Part shown: in pieces, positions 55,200-64,000 of the stretch
Position numbering within the stretch: position 1 is the stretch's first letter
Layout of the letters: each line of letters begins with the position of its first letter
Source: Bacteroidia bacterium
Lineage (GTDB): Bacteria; Bacteroidota; Bacteroidia; Bacteroidales; Prolixibacteraceae
DNA: 64,000 nucleotides
Direction of reading: 5' to 3'
NCBI GenBank assembly: GCA_025358025.1
Contig: JANYKW010000079.1
Coordinates: 124,001-188,000, forward strand
Notes under the pieces: model-generated
What the model saw: only the letters and a program-made list of their open reading frames with translations
The model's database searches: none
What the model was told of the DNA's origin: nothing
Position numbers and translations under genes: made by a program

Positions 55200-55863
55200 T
55201 CCATTGGCAGAAAAAATAATTAATGTCATACTGGCAGATTCCAAATACCTGGTCATTGAAGCACTTCAGTCGTTAATCAGTCAGAATTCCGGCTATTTGG
55301 TTAAAGCAGTCGCAAAATCTCAGGAGGAGCTACTTGCCTGGCTTGAAAAAATCAAAAGTGGTATTCTGATTATCGATGCATCCGGACTCGGAATCAGCAA
55401 AACCCAACTCAATCAGATCAAACAGCAATTCCCGTCATTTTCGTGGCTGATCCTGACCGATATTTTGACAAAAACTGAATTTGATGAACTCATTAAGTCC
55501 GGAATCAAAAATATTGTATACAAGAATATTGAGAAGCAGGATTTGCTTGCTGCCATTAAATCAACATGGGAAGGGAAAAAATTCTTCTCTGACGAAGTAT
55601 TGGATCTAGCACGGGAATCCAATGAAAGAAAAACAGTACCAGATGCAACTGTAAAATTAACCACTTCCGAGATTGATATTGTCAAACTTATAGCTAATGG
55701 AATGACCACCAAGGAGATCGCCGCAAAAAGAAACATCAGCCATCACACAGTGAATACCCATCGAAAGAATATCTTCCGAAAGATGGCAGTTTCCAATTCG
55801 TCAGAGCTGATTCTGCACGCGATCAAAGCAGGACTAATTGACAATATAGAATACTTCATTTGA
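55189..55863 (+). CDS. LuxR/NarL-type response regulator
   Basis: A 224-residue DNA-binding regulator. The receiver domain (about 10-130) keeps D17, phospho-acceptor D63 in 'IIDAS', T90 and K112, but the usual second acidic residue next to D17 is S18. The C-terminal LuxR helix-turn-helix domain is complete ('LTTSEIDIVKLIANGMTTKEIA...HHTVNTHRKNIFRKM', 157-199). It overlaps the TlpA-like gene by 11 bases and is the only response regulator near the PAS histidine kinase (51823-53802), so pairing is likely. Its stop overlaps the convergent reductase gene by 8 bases. Confidence 0.92.
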   Translation: MRNNPLAEKIINVILADSKYLVIEALQSLISQNSGYLVKAVAKSQEELLAWLEKIKSGILIIDASGLGISKTQLNQIKQQFPSFSWLILTDILTKTEFDELIKSGIKNIVYKNIEKQDLLAAIKSTWEGKKFFSDEVLDLARESNERKTVPDATVKLTTSEIDIVKLIANGMTTKEIAAKRNISHHTVNTHRKNIFRKMAVSNSSELILHAIKAGLIDNIEYFI

Positions 55864-56830
55864 CAGCAGGCAGAGAAGGATATTTAAACAGTGGACTTCC
55901 CATCATGGCTTTTGCTTTTATTGCTTCAACCTCCTCCCCGGAAAGAGGGGTAATCTTGTCTCTCAGACTCACCGCAATCTTGAAAAGCTCAGCTTCTCCG
56001 GGTGGCAGTGCCGCTGTAACCGGGTGAGACAAGGTAAACCGTAATCCCGTCAGGATATCTTCTTCGTTAGTATAGGGCTCATACCACGCTTTGGGATATC
56101 TTGAACGATCGGCACCATTTGGCCAGGGGCCTTTTGCCATGGCTTTCAAAGCAAGAATGCCCATATTCTTCTCTTGCGCCTTTTGCAACACCTGGGGACC
56201 GAAATTCCCTGCATGCCAAGTGTTGATGCTAAATGGAAACAAAATAGTGTCAAAATCAAAGCCATTTATTAATGCAAGGGCAGCCTCAACTGAATGGGCT
56301 GAAAAACCGATAAATCGTATTTTGCCTTCTTTTCTGGCCTCGGTGAAAGCCTCAAGTGCTCCTCCCTTTCCCAGAATTGTATCAACATCTTTTAGCGTTG
56401 TAACAGCATGCATCTGATATAAATCAAAATGATCGGTACGAAGATTTATCAGGGATTGATCCAATTCCTTCCTTGCCTCATCTTTCGTCCTTTTCCCGGT
56501 TTTGCATGAAAGAAAAACATTTTTGCGGTAAGGTTCCAGTGCTGGCCCCAGTTTGACCTCGGCATCACCGTAAGATGGTGCAACATCAAAATAATTGACC
56601 CCTGCATCAATGGCCAGTTTAACATACACTGATGCTTCCTCTGGTGTTGCATCTTTAACAACTATCCCTCCGAAACCAATCATTGACAGCATCTCTCCGG
56701 TTTTCCCCAGTGACCTTTTTTCCAGTTTTCCCGGAACAGATTCCCTGTTAATAAAAGAGAGATCTGCAGGAAACAGGCTTATCACAGGTGTGATGTAAGC
56801 TGTTGTTTTGAGAAAATCACGACGTTTCAT
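55856..56830 (-). CDS. Exported aldo/keto reductase
   Basis: A 324-residue aldo/keto reductase with the full catalytic tetrad: D82, Y87, K110 and H141 ('FDVAPSYGDAE', 'SCKTGKR', 'YQMHAV'). The N-terminus 'MKRRDFLKTTAYITPVISLF' has two arginines in an RRDFLK motif followed by a hydrophobic stretch, so it looks like a Tat export signal; tatC is present at 32236-33102. NADPH is not available in the periplasm, so either the protein binds its cofactor before export or the signal is a membrane anchor. Substrate unknown. It is convergent with the LuxR-type gene. Confidence 0.88.
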   Translation of the reverse strand: MKRRDFLKTTAYITPVISLFPADLSFINRESVPGKLEKRSLGKTGEMLSMIGFGGIVVKDATPEEASVYVKLAIDAGVNYFDVAPSYGDAEVKLGPALEPYRKNVFLSCKTGKRTKDEARKELDQSLINLRTDHFDLYQMHAVTTLKDVDTILGKGGALEAFTEARKEGKIRFIGFSAHSVEAALALINGFDFDTILFPFSINTWHAGNFGPQVLQKAQEKNMGILALKAMAKGPWPNGADRSRYPKAWYEPYTNEEDILTGLRFTLSHPVTAALPPGEAELFKIAVSLRDKITPLSGEEVEAIKAKAMMGSPLFKYPSLPAVK

Positions 56831-57147
56831 CTGTTAGTAATTTGTTTTTAATGGTCAAATGGAATAACCTTGTCATCTTCATCTTAATTGATATTACCCA
56901 TTTCAGGGATATTTCATAAAAACCTTTTTTGCGGTGAAAGAATTTTACCTTTAAAGATAATTAAAATTTAATTTGAAAAATTAAAAAATTGAAGATCGGG
57001 TGTTCCCTGAGAGAGGAATTCTCAAAAGTTTTAATTAAAATTGTAAAAACAGCATTTTCGTTATAATCATATGAAATAGAGACAATTAGGTGATCAGTCT
57101 GGATAGTTGTCCATTCCCAAATCAGTAATCTAAAAAATGACAAACCG
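56831..57147. other. Divergent intergenic region ahead of the GH92 gene
   Basis: These 317 AT-rich bases separate the divergent reductase and GH92 genes. No gene, TAnnTTTG box or clear hairpin was recognised by eye. Confidence 0.5.
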
Positions 57148-59739
57148 ATGAGAAAAAACAAATTTTTCACAACAAATATGAAGTCCCTTTATTATATTCC
57201 GATCTGTATAGTATTAATTTTTGTCCTTTCTTCTGCTAACAATAAACCGGAAAAAAAGTCAAAACCTTTGGACCTTGTTAATTATGTTAATCCTTTTATT
57301 GGAACGGACAAGGAAGGGAATACTTTTCCCGGAGCCTGTTTACCCTTCGGAATGGTACAATTGAGTCCAGACAACGGTTACCAGGGAGTCAAAGCATACA
57401 ACTATGCCAAAAGTTCCATTTTAGGATTCAGCCATACCCAGCTAAGTGGAACCGGGGATAACACCCTGACAAATTACTGCAATATCCTCATCATGCCGAC
57501 AGTTGGAGAATTGCTTGTATTCCCGGGAGTAGCTAAATCTCCGGAAAGGATTGCAAGAAAGAACCTGGAAACCAAAATGGATAACCTCTCCGTGAGTGAG
57601 AAGCAGGAACTGGAAAAGTTGTCTGGTACCGAACGACGACAGAGATGGAGAGCTCTGCTTCAGGAAGAACAACATAGAATCATGACAGAATTGGCCAAAT
57701 CCGGTTATGATACTACAAATTTACCCAAAGGATATGAGTCAAATTACAGTCATGCAGAAGAAGAAGCAGCTCCCGGATATTATGCAGTTCAATTGAAGGA
57801 CTATAACGTAAAGGCAGAATTAACTGCAACTGAACGTGTTGGCTTTCATAGATATACCTTCCCGGAAACTCAGAATGCCCACCTGATCATTGATGTGACC
57901 CATTCCCTGAGTTCCGGCCGGGACTCGTATGTAAAAATTCTAAACAAGAATCAAATCGAGGGGTATGTCACGACGGATCAGGAGGGTGATAACAGTCATC
58001 CCTTAAAATGCTATTTTTTTGCAGAAATCAACAAATCCATGACCTCTTGTGGGACCTGGAGTGGCAACGATATTAATCAGGGCACCCATGAGATGTCGGG
58101 AAAGAATGGCATTGGCGCTTTCCTAAATTTCTCAACTTCCAAAGGAGAACAGGTCTTAATAAAGGTTGGCATTTCATTTAAAAGCATCGAAGGGGCGAGA
58201 AAAAATCTGATGGCAGAAATACCTCACTGGGATTTTGATAAAATAAGGAATGAGGCAAAAAACGTCTGGAATGAAAAACTAAATAAGATACAGGTAAAGG
58301 GTGGTACTGAAAGCCAGAAAACCAGTTTCTACACCTCCATTTACCACGCTTTAATGTTTCCGCGGACATTCTCTGATGCAGATGGAACCTATTACAGCCA
58401 TTTTGATAATCAAGAACATCAATCAAATGGCGGACGATACTATGTAGATTTCTCATTTTGGGATACCTACCGTACTGAACATCCATTACTGGCTTATCTT
58501 GAACCGGAAAGACAAAATGAAATGATCCATACTTTTCTCGATATGTATGACCAGGGAGGTCGGATTCCCCAATACGTCTGCTACAAGAATTACTATATGA
58601 AGGGCATGATTGGCGATCATGCCACATCCGTCATCGTTGATTCCTACATGAAAGGGATTCGTGGCTACGATATTGAAAAAGCATATGCCGCCATGAGAAA
58701 AAATGCCATGGTGCCAGGTGAGGTCGCAGACAGCCGAACAGGCTTAAATGATTATAAGGACATGGGATATTTGTCGGCAGATAAAGTACGGGAATCTGTT
58801 TCAGTCACGATGGAATATGCTTATGATGACTGGTGCCTGGCTCAACTGGCCAAGATCCTGGGAAAATCCGACGATTACAATTTGTTTTCAAAAAGAGCCC
58901 TGTATTACAAGAATCTATACGATAAGTCGACCGGTTTTATGCGACCGAGAAAAGCAGACGGAACCTGGTTGGAAATGTGCAATGAACCTCCCAAAATTAT
59001 TATTGCAGCCGATGGTCGTCCATACTATAGCTGTTTTGATCCCCTGTGGGTCGGCGTAAGTCCGAACCGCCACTTTACCGAATCCAATGCCTGGCAATAC
59101 TTATGGCACGTACCCTACGATGTTCAGGGGCTGATGAATACCATGGGCGGAAAAAAGAACTTCCTTGGTAAACTGGATTCACTGTTTATTATGACCCCGC
59201 ATGAAACCGGGCCTGAATATGCTCCCATGTACAGTAAAATAGGGCAATACGTTCATGGCAATGAACCGGTACACCATGTTGCCTATTTTTTCAATTATGC
59301 AGGCGAACCCTGGAAGACCCAAAAAAGGGTCCGGCAGATTATGGATGAAAAATACATAGCAACTCCGGATGGGTTGTGTGGAAACGATGATATGGGACAA
59401 ATGTCGGCCTGGTACATCTTCAGTGCAATGGGTTTTTACCCTGTTGCCCCCGGGCAAAATATATTTGTGATAGGAACACCATTGTTTGAAGAATCAACCC
59501 TCAATCTTGGGAATTATTTCGGCGGCAAAAAATTTACCGTCAAAGCAAAAGGTGTCTCTTCTGCTAATTTTTACATACAATCAGCAACTTTAAATGGGAA
59601 AGAATATCGTAAATCATGGATCACCCATGATGATATTGTAAAAGGAGGAATCCTGGTCTTTGAAATGGGTCCAAAGCCAAATAAGCAATGGGGAAATAAT
59701 CCGGAGGATGTTCCTCCATCATTAAGCGGCAAAGAGTAG
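57148..59739 (+). CDS. Secreted GH92 alpha-mannosidase
   Basis: An 863-residue glycoside hydrolase of family 92, a calcium-dependent exo-alpha-mannosidase family common in glycan-degrading Bacteroidetes. Recognised segments include 'VNPFIGTDKEGNTFPGACLPFGM', 'FSHTQLSGTGDN', 'DFSFWDTYRTEHPL', 'HVPYDVQGLMNTMGG', and 'GLCGNDDMGQMSAWYIFSAMGFYPV'. A signal peptide is present; ATG 57148 is listed, but ATG 57181 ('MKSLYYIPICIV') gives a more compact signal and may be the true start. With the GH38 enzyme at 47913-51782 it suggests turnover of mannose-containing glycans. No SusC/SusD pair is in the window. Confidence 0.94.
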   Translation: MRKNKFFTTNMKSLYYIPICIVLIFVLSSANNKPEKKSKPLDLVNYVNPFIGTDKEGNTFPGACLPFGMVQLSPDNGYQGVKAYNYAKSSILGFSHTQLSGTGDNTLTNYCNILIMPTVGELLVFPGVAKSPERIARKNLETKMDNLSVSEKQELEKLSGTERRQRWRALLQEEQHRIMTELAKSGYDTTNLPKGYESNYSHAEEEAAPGYYAVQLKDYNVKAELTATERVGFHRYTFPETQNAHLIIDVTHSLSSGRDSYVKILNKNQIEGYVTTDQEGDNSHPLKCYFFAEINKSMTSCGTWSGNDINQGTHEMSGKNGIGAFLNFSTSKGEQVLIKVGISFKSIEGARKNLMAEIPHWDFDKIRNEAKNVWNEKLNKIQVKGGTESQKTSFYTSIYHALMFPRTFSDADGTYYSHFDNQEHQSNGGRYYVDFSFWDTYRTEHPLLAYLEPERQNEMIHTFLDMYDQGGRIPQYVCYKNYYMKGMIGDHATSVIVDSYMKGIRGYDIEKAYAAMRKNAMVPGEVADSRTGLNDYKDMGYLSADKVRESVSVTMEYAYDDWCLAQLAKILGKSDDYNLFSKRALYYKNLYDKSTGFMRPRKADGTWLEMCNEPPKIIIAADGRPYYSCFDPLWVGVSPNRHFTESNAWQYLWHVPYDVQGLMNTMGGKKNFLGKLDSLFIMTPHETGPEYAPMYSKIGQYVHGNEPVHHVAYFFNYAGEPWKTQKRVRQIMDEKYIATPDGLCGNDDMGQMSAWYIFSAMGFYPVAPGQNIFVIGTPLFEESTLNLGNYFGGKKFTVKAKGVSSANFYIQSATLNGKEYRKSWITHDDIVKGGILVFEMGPKPNKQWGNNPEDVPPSLSGKE

Positions 59740-59989
59740 TGAGAATAATATGAAGCCGAAACAGCTGGAACATCATTACAGAAAGTCAGACATTACCGCA
59801 CCTGTTTCAAATTAGTATTATTCACGGAATCAGCATTTTAAGGTAAGATTTTACATCAGGATTATTCTCGACAATTCTGTATACTTCACATTCCCTGCAA
59901 TTGGCATTCTTAGGTTGTAAATGATGATTCCAGGATAGTGAATTCCTTAATTTTATGTCATCTAAACCGGAGTTTTGGGCAGTTTATTT

Positions 59990-60733
59990 TTACATCAATC
60001 TAAAAGGGAAGAAAATACCATTGTTTACATAATAATACCCCCATTCTCCTGCTGTGGCAGTAGAATAATTGTTCAAATCGAATGACCCATTTCCTGCTGC
60101 CAAACCTGGAATACGATAAACCTTAATTGCTTGCGTATCCCTGTTCCATGTCAATGGAGAACCTGATGTACAGGTTTCAGGTCCCATATTATTGATCTGC
60201 AAAAAGAAAGCTTTGTTGATGCCGAATACTTTTGCAATACCATTTCCTTCCACGCAAACAGCCGTTTGTTCATCTACCGCAATACCATGTGCGTCTTTAC
60301 CCAGATCTTTGTTCATCCGGGCCATAAAAGTCACAAGCCTGCCTTCGCGGCCTCGTTGTGTGTAGTGCTGGTCGGTTATACTGGCAATAACTACCGTCTC
60401 GACCGAATTTACACTGCCCATATTGTAGATATAGGAATTGTACCCGTTTGAGTTGTCAAAACGTATGACGACAAAATCACCGCCACCGGATTTTTGAATC
60501 ATCCATTTAAAGGCAGCATCTACATCCGTTCCGCCACCCATCAGGCAAGTACCGCCGGTTGTGCTCTTTGTGACATCCGAAGGATCTCCGGTAAGATATT
60601 TGCTGACCTTTGTTGATCCGGAAGAACCAGAAAGATTTATTTGAGGAGCCTGTTCGGTAACCAATCCACCATTCTTTAAGCATCCTGAAACAACCATCAC
60701 AATACCCAATAAGATTGTAAAATTTGCTTTCAT
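59990..60733 (-). CDS. Cyanophycinase-like (peptidase S51) lipoprotein lacking its catalytic core
   Basis: A 247-residue lipoprotein (lipobox cysteine C18 in 'VVSGC'). Residues 60-114 match the N-terminal half of cyanophycinase-like proteins ('CLMGGGTDVDAAFKWMIQKSGGGDFVVIR', then 'SVNSVETVVI'). Residues 117-240 match the C-terminal half ('ITDQHYTQRGREGRLVTFMARM', 'GIAVDEQTAVCVEG', 'PLTWNRDTQAIKVYRI', 'GYYYVNNG'). The segment of about 90 residues that should lie between, including the 'AGGDQ' and 'GTSAG' nucleophile motifs, is absent, and the two halves join in frame near residue 115 (about base 60390). The protein is therefore probably not a peptidase and may be a decaying gene or an assembly artefact. 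Confidence 0.75.
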   Translation of the reverse strand: MKANFTILLGIVMVVSGCLKNGGLVTEQAPQINLSGSSGSTKVSKYLTGDPSDVTKSTTGGTCLMGGGTDVDAAFKWMIQKSGGGDFVVIRFDNSNGYNSYIYNMGSVNSVETVVIASITDQHYTQRGREGRLVTFMARMNKDLGKDAHGIAVDEQTAVCVEGNGIAKVFGINKAFFLQINNMGPETCTSGSPLTWNRDTQAIKVYRIPGLAAGNGSFDLNNYSTATAGEWGYYYVNNGIFFPFRLM

Positions 60734-60881
60734 ATTCTGCTTTTTTACGAAGTGAAAAAAAGAAATACCTGACTATACCCGATAATTTTCAAAATATATT
60801 GAAGTCCAAAGTTAATTGATCAATGAAAACAGGCCATTTAATTTTAGTGAATTCATCTGTTTCTTTTTTTGCAAGTGATTT

Positions 60882-63800
60882 TTACTTCCTGAAGAGTTTA
60901 TGGACACCCAAATAAATTATCGGAACTACAAAAAAGGTCAGTATCAAAGAACTGGTTAGTCCGCCGATGAGGGCCCAGGCCATTCCGTTTTTCCATTCTG
61001 CCCCGGCACCCCTTGAGAGAGCAATCGGCAACAATCCGATAATCATGGCTAAAGAGGTCATGATGACCGGTCTGAACCGCAGATTGACTGATTTAACAAT
61101 TGCGTCTTTGGCCGGTAGTGACTGCTTTTGTAGCTTATTGGCAAAATCGACAATCAAAATTGAGTTCTTACCGATTAATCCCACCAGAATAATAAGTCCG
61201 AGGATGGTAAAAATACTTAGTGCTTCCATATTTACGGCCAGTGTCAGAAAGGCTCCTATCACAGCCAGGGGAATCGAAAGCAACACCACCCATGGATAGG
61301 AAAACGAATTGTACAATGCCACCAGTACAAAATAGATCAGCAAAATAGAAATTACAAATGCGATTGTTAATGACAATATTCCGTCGAGCGTACGTTTTGT
61401 TGCCCCGCCCCATACAATGAGGATGGCAGGAGATAGATTGAGTGCCTGAATCTTCGAACGCAGCATATTGCTGATCGTTCCAGCCGGATGACCGATTACC
61501 TGAGATTTTATGGTAATAGAAGGAGCACGGTTAATGCGTTCAATGCTGCTGCTTACATAGTTCTCTTCAATCCTGGAAAATTCACTGAAAGGTATACTGG
61601 CACCTGAATTGTTAAGTACCGTGAGACGCTGAATGTCGTTAACAGAATTCCGGAAATTTTCGTTGAGAATAATCCTGATTGGTAAATCCATATTGTCATT
61701 CTTAAATCTAAAATCTTCGGCTCCATTCAAGGCAGTACGCAAGGTTAAACCGGCTTGCATCATATCAATATCGAGTAAATCCATCGCTTCGCGGTTTGGC
61801 GTTACCGAAATAACCCTTTTGCCTGCATCAATATTACTTTGCAATTCAATAGCGCCTGGGATAGCCTCCAGTATGGCATAGACCTTTTGCGCTGCCTGCA
61901 ATAAAGTATCAGCATTACTGCCTGTTAGCGTTATCTGAACAGCATCATCATCGCGCAATCCAATTAGATTTATTTCTACCGGCCTCACTTTAAGCCCGGG
62001 AATTTCTTTCATCAGCTCATACTTTATATGACGAGCGAAAGCCGATGTTTTATATTCCCGCAAATTTTTTGATTTAAGTTTTACATATACTTCAGACAGA
62101 TATTGTGAATTTGAGATAATCCGGCCACTGCTTGTCAATCCAACATTGGTATAAATAGTTCCCACATCTTTGTATTTTTTAAGAATATCCTCAACTTGCC
62201 TTGCTACCCGGTTCGATTCATGCAGTGTAGCATTCTGGTCAAGTTCGAGTTCAATAATAAATTCTGATCTGTCTCCGCCTTTCGTAAATTCAATTCCGAT
62301 AAACCCTGCCGGGATAAGCATAATGCTACCTGCAAATAAAAGAAAAGCACTGATCATAACGATCCTGGCATGACGAAAAGACCAGGTTAGTCCCCTGGAT
62401 ATTTCAGCTATGGTTTTATCAATTAGTTTTTCTACCCATGAACTCAATTTATAATGCAGGTTGTATTGATAAAGTCTTGCGCTGCTGTACCTGGATGCCA
62501 AAAAAGGGACCAGGGTAAAGGAGACGAACAAACTCATCAAGGTTGACGCAACCAAAACCACTGAAAATGGTCGCAACATATCGGCCACCATACCTTGTGC
62601 CATGATGATTGGGACAAACACAACTACATCAATCAAGGTTATTGAAATCGCGGTATACCCAATCTCTACCCGACCTTCATAAGCCGCCTGCCTGGATGAT
62701 TTGCCCATCTTTAAGTGACGGTTAATATTCTCGAGCACAACGATTGAATCGTCGACCAGTATTCCAATGGATAATGTTAAACCAAGCAGGGTGAGCAAAT
62801 TAAGGGAATATCCTGCATAATACATCACAATAAAAGTGGTCAGGATAGATGTCGGTATGGAAACAAAAACAATTAATGCATTCCGGATGCTGTGCAAAAA
62901 AACAAGCATCACTAAGGAAACCAGGATAATAGCCAAAACCAGATCGAGACCGACTGAACGTGCCGCCGCTTTGGTAAAATCCGAGTTGTCCTGAATGAAT
63001 TCAAAAGTCAGCTTTTCGCCGCTATACATCTTCTCCAGATTCATCAAGGTGGATATCACCTTGTCGCTGATATCTACAGCATTGGCATCGCTTTGCTTCT
63101 TAATACTCAGCCCGATAGCAGGCTGTCCGTTCAGCCTTGAAAATACCTTAACTGGTTTTTGATTTTCAAATACCTCTGCCACATCCCTGATTTTAACGAC
63201 AATACCATACTCGGGATGTTTAAATATAACCAGATTGCGCAATTCATCGAGCGTCTTGAAACGTCCTTTCATTTCAACGGGTATATCCAAATCAAGTGAT
63301 TCCACACTGCCTGCCGGGATATTCCTGTTAGCCTGACCGACTGCTTTTAAGATCTGCAACAAACTAACATGATTGAGTTTAAGTCGGTCTGCATCGACAC
63401 TAATCTTCACTTCATTTTCCATGCCACCTGTAATTTCCACCTCAGCCACTCCATTGATTTGTGAAACCGAGGGGATTACAGTCTCTTTACAGAATTTAGT
63501 TAATTTCAAAATCCCGACATCCGAGAAAGCTGCTAAACGTATGACAGGCAAATCATTAAAATCAAACCTGGTTAATACCGGCGGACGAGCCTCCGCAGGC
63601 AAGTCCGATACGGCTGCAAGCAGTTTACGGGAGGCGTTTTGTAATACCTCATCCACGTTGGCATTGGATTTCAATTCAAGTTTTACCAACGAGAAATTAT
63701 CCCGCGAATTGGATGAAATGGTTTCAATGCCCTCAAGCGAGGCCAATGCATCTTCTACATGAATGGAAACCTCCTGTTCCACCTCCTTGGGAGAAGCTCC

Positions 63801-63956
63801 GGGATAGATTGTTACTACAGTAATTACAGGGGGATTAAACTGGGGGACCAATTCGTAGCTCAGTAAAAAGAAACAATATATTCCCGAAAAGATAATCAGG
63901 ATATAAAATACCGCGAGTAGCGTAGGGCGTTCTATGGAAATACGCGTAATGTTCAT
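60882..63956 (-). CDS. RND-family efflux transporter (HAE1/AcrB type)
   Basis: A 1024-residue inner-membrane proton-driven pump. It has the two-fold layout of 12 helices and two large periplasmic loops. The relay pair D402-D403 in 'GILVDDSIVV' and the lysine in 'VGLIGKNSILIVDFA' are present, as is 'YPGASPKEVEQEV' after the first helix. Substrates cannot be read from the sequence. The start at 63956 leaves only 44 bases to the window edge; the membrane-fusion partner most likely ends there, but its frame cannot be settled (see rejected items). Confidence 0.94.
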   Translation of the reverse strand: MNITRISIERPTLLAVFYILIIFSGIYCFFLLSYELVPQFNPPVITVVTIYPGASPKEVEQEVSIHVEDALASLEGIETISSNSRDNFSLVKLELKSNANVDEVLQNASRKLLAAVSDLPAEARPPVLTRFDFNDLPVIRLAAFSDVGILKLTKFCKETVIPSVSQINGVAEVEITGGMENEVKISVDADRLKLNHVSLLQILKAVGQANRNIPAGSVESLDLDIPVEMKGRFKTLDELRNLVIFKHPEYGIVVKIRDVAEVFENQKPVKVFSRLNGQPAIGLSIKKQSDANAVDISDKVISTLMNLEKMYSGEKLTFEFIQDNSDFTKAAARSVGLDLVLAIILVSLVMLVFLHSIRNALIVFVSIPTSILTTFIVMYYAGYSLNLLTLLGLTLSIGILVDDSIVVLENINRHLKMGKSSRQAAYEGRVEIGYTAISITLIDVVVFVPIIMAQGMVADMLRPFSVVLVASTLMSLFVSFTLVPFLASRYSSARLYQYNLHYKLSSWVEKLIDKTIAEISRGLTWSFRHARIVMISAFLLFAGSIMLIPAGFIGIEFTKGGDRSEFIIELELDQNATLHESNRVARQVEDILKKYKDVGTIYTNVGLTSSGRIISNSQYLSEVYVKLKSKNLREYKTSAFARHIKYELMKEIPGLKVRPVEINLIGLRDDDAVQITLTGSNADTLLQAAQKVYAILEAIPGAIELQSNIDAGKRVISVTPNREAMDLLDIDMMQAGLTLRTALNGAEDFRFKNDNMDLPIRIILNENFRNSVNDIQRLTVLNNSGASIPFSEFSRIEENYVSSSIERINRAPSITIKSQVIGHPAGTISNMLRSKIQALNLSPAILIVWGGATKRTLDGILSLTIAFVISILLIYFVLVALYNSFSYPWVVLLSIPLAVIGAFLTLAVNMEALSIFTILGLIILVGLIGKNSILIVDFANKLQKQSLPAKDAIVKSVNLRFRPVIMTSLAMIIGLLPIALSRGAGAEWKNGMAWALIGGLTSSLILTFFVVPIIYLGVHKLFRK

Positions 63957-64000
63957 ATTTTTCCCTGCCTACTTAAATTGACTCTGGGACCCATACTTAT

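Noticed and set aside
57148-59739. Idea that GH92 and GH38 mark a classical polysaccharide utilisation locus
   Set aside because: No SusC/SusD pair, ECF sigma/anti-sigma pair or hybrid two-component sensor is present in the window.
59822-59985. Minus-strand open stretch of about 50 codons after the cyanophycinase-like gene
   Set aside because: It has no start codon and follows a stop directly; the sequence is protein-like but resembles no family I recognise. It may be a gene remnant.
63957-64000. C-terminal end of an upstream membrane-fusion (HlyD/AcrA-like) gene
   Set aside because: Two frames are possible: one ends in TGA overlapping the pump ATG (63953-63955), the other in TAG at 63969-63971. 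With 44 bases I cannot choose, so no feature is given.

Overview
The window looks like a chromosomal segment of a Bacteroidetes bacterium, most likely an uncultured Bacteroidales relative. Support comes from the gene content (FeoA-FeoB fusion with a small Cys-rich partner, a DUF4369/thioredoxin lipoprotein, DUF4783 and DUF6427 proteins, LptB, giant PKD/Ig-like surface proteins, GH38 and GH92 alpha-mannosidases). It also comes from repeated matches to the Bacteroidetes -7 promoter box TAnnTTTG upstream of genes on both strands. No phage, insertion sequence, CRISPR array or rRNA operon is visible. One tRNA gene (Leu, UAG) is present.

Layout. 1-7641 (minus) is one unbroken reading frame of 2547 codons that runs off the left edge: a secreted giant protein made of 14 + 8 PKD-like repeats followed by Ig-like modules. 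8107-20330 is mostly housekeeping: ruvC, feoAB and its Cys-rich partner, HIT protein, greA with a terminator-like leader, a Rieske-like lipoprotein, an in-frame ribF-ahcY fusion, a cysteine-less thioredoxin-like lipoprotein, lpxH overlapping a FabH-like synthase, and rmuC. 20310-27379 holds a DUF6427 membrane protein and purD, then a small ribose-salvage cluster: ribokinase, a lipoprotein joining a nucleoside-hydrolase module to an ADP-ribosylglycohydrolase module, and a GRP/RhaT-like permease. 27445-33102 (minus) holds csp, clpX, clpP, tig, tRNA-Leu, lptB and tatC. 33287-47569 holds recQ, a 1221-residue membrane histidine kinase overlapping rlmH, DUF4783, YihY/BrkB, ribD and prmC with overlapping divergent start codons, a lamin-tail surface protein, asd and hflX.

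47913-63956 is the accessory end. It holds a secreted GH38 alpha-mannosidase behind a soluble PAS histidine kinase, a divergent TlpA-like lipoprotein overlapping a LuxR-type response regulator, a secreted aldo/keto reductase, a GH92 alpha-mannosidase, a cyanophycinase-like lipoprotein that appears to have lost its catalytic core, and an RND efflux pump.

The most promising points are the ribose-salvage lipoprotein cluster, the RibF-AhcY fusion, the greA leader hairpin and U-run directly after its promoter, the Rieske-like lipoprotein whose histidine ligands are replaced by cysteines, the deleted cyanophycinase core, the 22-bp palindromic promoter of tig, and the giant repeat protein. All functional statements rest on motif recognition by eye; no database search was possible.
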